Source: Apostichopus japonicus | Taxonomy: Eukaryota; Echinodermata; Holothuroidea; Aspidochirotida; Stichopodidae | NCBI RefSeq assembly: GCF_037975245.1 | Contig: NC_092582.1 | Location: 16,270,077-16,334,076 of the forward strand | DNA length: 64,000 nucleotides | Reading direction: 5' to 3' | Part shown: in pieces, positions 62,657 to 64,000 of the stretch | Layout: every line of letters starts with the position of its first letter | Numbering within the stretch: the stretch's first letter is position 1 | Notes under the pieces: model-generated | The model's input: only the letters and a program-made list of their open reading frames with translations | What the model was told of the DNA's origin: nothing | Database searches by the model: none | Made by a program: the position numbers and the translations under genes

Positions 62657-64000
62657 CTGTAACAACAACAACAACAAAAATAATGAAAAAGATTAAATCT
62701 GTATCCCAGTTTATGCAAGGCATTCAGTTGCTCTTTATGAATGGACAGGGACATATTTTCCACTTGAACCAATCTTACCCCATCATTTCTATAAGGTTGG
62801 TGAACTTGGTGTGAAAATAATTTTTTAATTCATAATAACTGGTTTTAGCTCACCTGGTCTAGATGGTAGAAGTTACCAGAATAAATATATATCACAAAAT
62901 TTTGCTCACATATAAAAAAAATATGAAATTGGCAAGATAAATTTATTCCATTGTTAAAGATAAATATTAGTGCAATTTTCAAGATAAAGCATGTGTGATG
63001 CCATACATGCAACACAAAAGAAGAGTCAAAACCTATGGCTTGTTCTGCTCCAATTTATTGGGGTTATAAGGCCATTACTGGGTATGAAAGCCAGTAAAGT
63101 AAATGAAAGAACATAATAGAGGACAGTGGTACAACCCACCGGACGGATTCATTAGCCCTGAGAACTTTACAGCTCTCACATCTCAAAGTCGATTGTAATT
63201 TGTTACTATTTCAAAAATGAAAAAAAAAAAAAATAATAATGGTTGAGAACTTCAATATACAAGTTATTCTTACATAGGTTAGACGGCATGTGTGCAGAAA
63301 GAACGCCAACGATAGCAAACAATAGCGACCAGTGTTTAAGTGAGTGAAATTACAGATAAACAATAGAGTCCATTGTGCAAGGTGCCTAGATACAGGCAAA
63401 TTGTTGGGTCACAGGTCAGAAAAGTTGTTATGGGGCGAGTTCATGCATATATTATGCCACCTTCCCTCACACATGAAAACAATACATTAAGCAAACTTTA
63501 AATACCATTTATTATGGTACAGTGGTATTAACATATTTGCCTGAAATATAATATAGTAATATCTTCCAAAACTTTAAGGTTTTTATTCTCAGCTGTGTTC
63601 CTTTTTTTTCTGTCAATGAGACTAAGAACTCTTTCCAAAAGATCTCATTACTTTCAGACTGTGAATGTTGTATATATAATGTACAACTTTATTTTATGGA
63701 AAGTAAAACGTAAGGTGAAAAGTAACTGATAAAGACAATATCAGGTTTGCCTATAGGATCAGTCACAAATTATTAATCTCAAATTTATCAATGACACCTG
63801 TACAATTAAATGTAGCATTGTAAACCTAATTCAGTCACGTTCTATACTTTAAATTTCTCTACTCTGTTGACACTCAAATACTGATGTAGGCCACTGGCTC
63901 CCAACTGGGCCTGGACCCAGTCTGGGCTCAGATACCATTTTCAGTGAGTCTTGATTTTGTCAAGTTTTTGGTTGTGTTATTAAAGATATGTTAATATTGA
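62657..64000. other. Right edge of the window, upstream of the last recognised exon
   Basis: Apart from the possible mini-exon ending at 62779 (minus), no exon is convincing. The stretch is AT-rich with a poly-A run at 63218-63230 and is probably intron or 5' flank of the unidentified minus-strand gene. Confidence 0.4.

Overview
This is a eukaryotic, metazoan nuclear window. It is AT-rich, its genes are split into short exons by GT-AG introns of 0.4-7 kb, and it carries much microsatellite and transposon debris. The proteins are recognisable orthologs of vertebrate genes. The frequent AGGCCTA-type words and the repeat style suggest a marine deuterostome, most likely an echinoderm; that placement is inference from style, not proven by one marker. 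I assembled the gene models by joining exons whose splice phases agree and whose junctions restore family alignments. Most lone ORFs in the window are noise.

Layout. 47-215 (+) is the last exon of an unidentified gene. 1338-3157 (-) is a complete three-exon C12orf57 / Protein C10 homolog of 117 aa. 4783-5122 is a MITE-like inverted-repeat element, and 5568-6343 is a perfect 776-bp (ATG)n microsatellite. 7523-10879 (-) is a seven-blade WD-repeat gene close to WDR38 (327 aa), with a likely 5' UTR exon ending at 12615. A tRNA-derived SINE and a decayed LINE 3' end lie in its introns. 13975-24348 (+) is ODAD3/CCDC151, an outer dynein arm docking-complex coiled-coil protein, complete in 13 exons (538 aa). 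It is divergent from the WDR38-like gene.

24471-27237 holds a second SINE copy whose head is amplified as five tandem 16-bp units. 27238-39531 (-) is FAM20B, a Golgi glycosaminoglycan xylosylkinase, complete in seven coding exons (478 aa). One of its introns carries a hAT-like element inserted inside another hAT-like element, each with its own 8-bp target duplication. 39559-48175 is upstream or 5' UTR intron sequence. 48176-48860 is a ~105-bp inverted-repeat pair. 49251-53669 (+) is SWI5, the homologous-recombination mediator, complete in five exons (232 aa). 54420-62656 (-) is an unidentified gene with at least seven exons (369 codons seen), convergent with SWI5.

As a set, the window holds two cilium-linked genes (WDR38-like and ODAD3) head to head, a proteoglycan-linkage kinase, a DNA-repair gene and two genes of unknown function. 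There is no operon logic. I recognised no new multi-gene system. The most unusual structures are the giant (ATG)n array, the nested hAT insertions, the SINE A-box amplification, the inverted repeat upstream of SWI5 and the unidentified conserved-looking gene at the right end.
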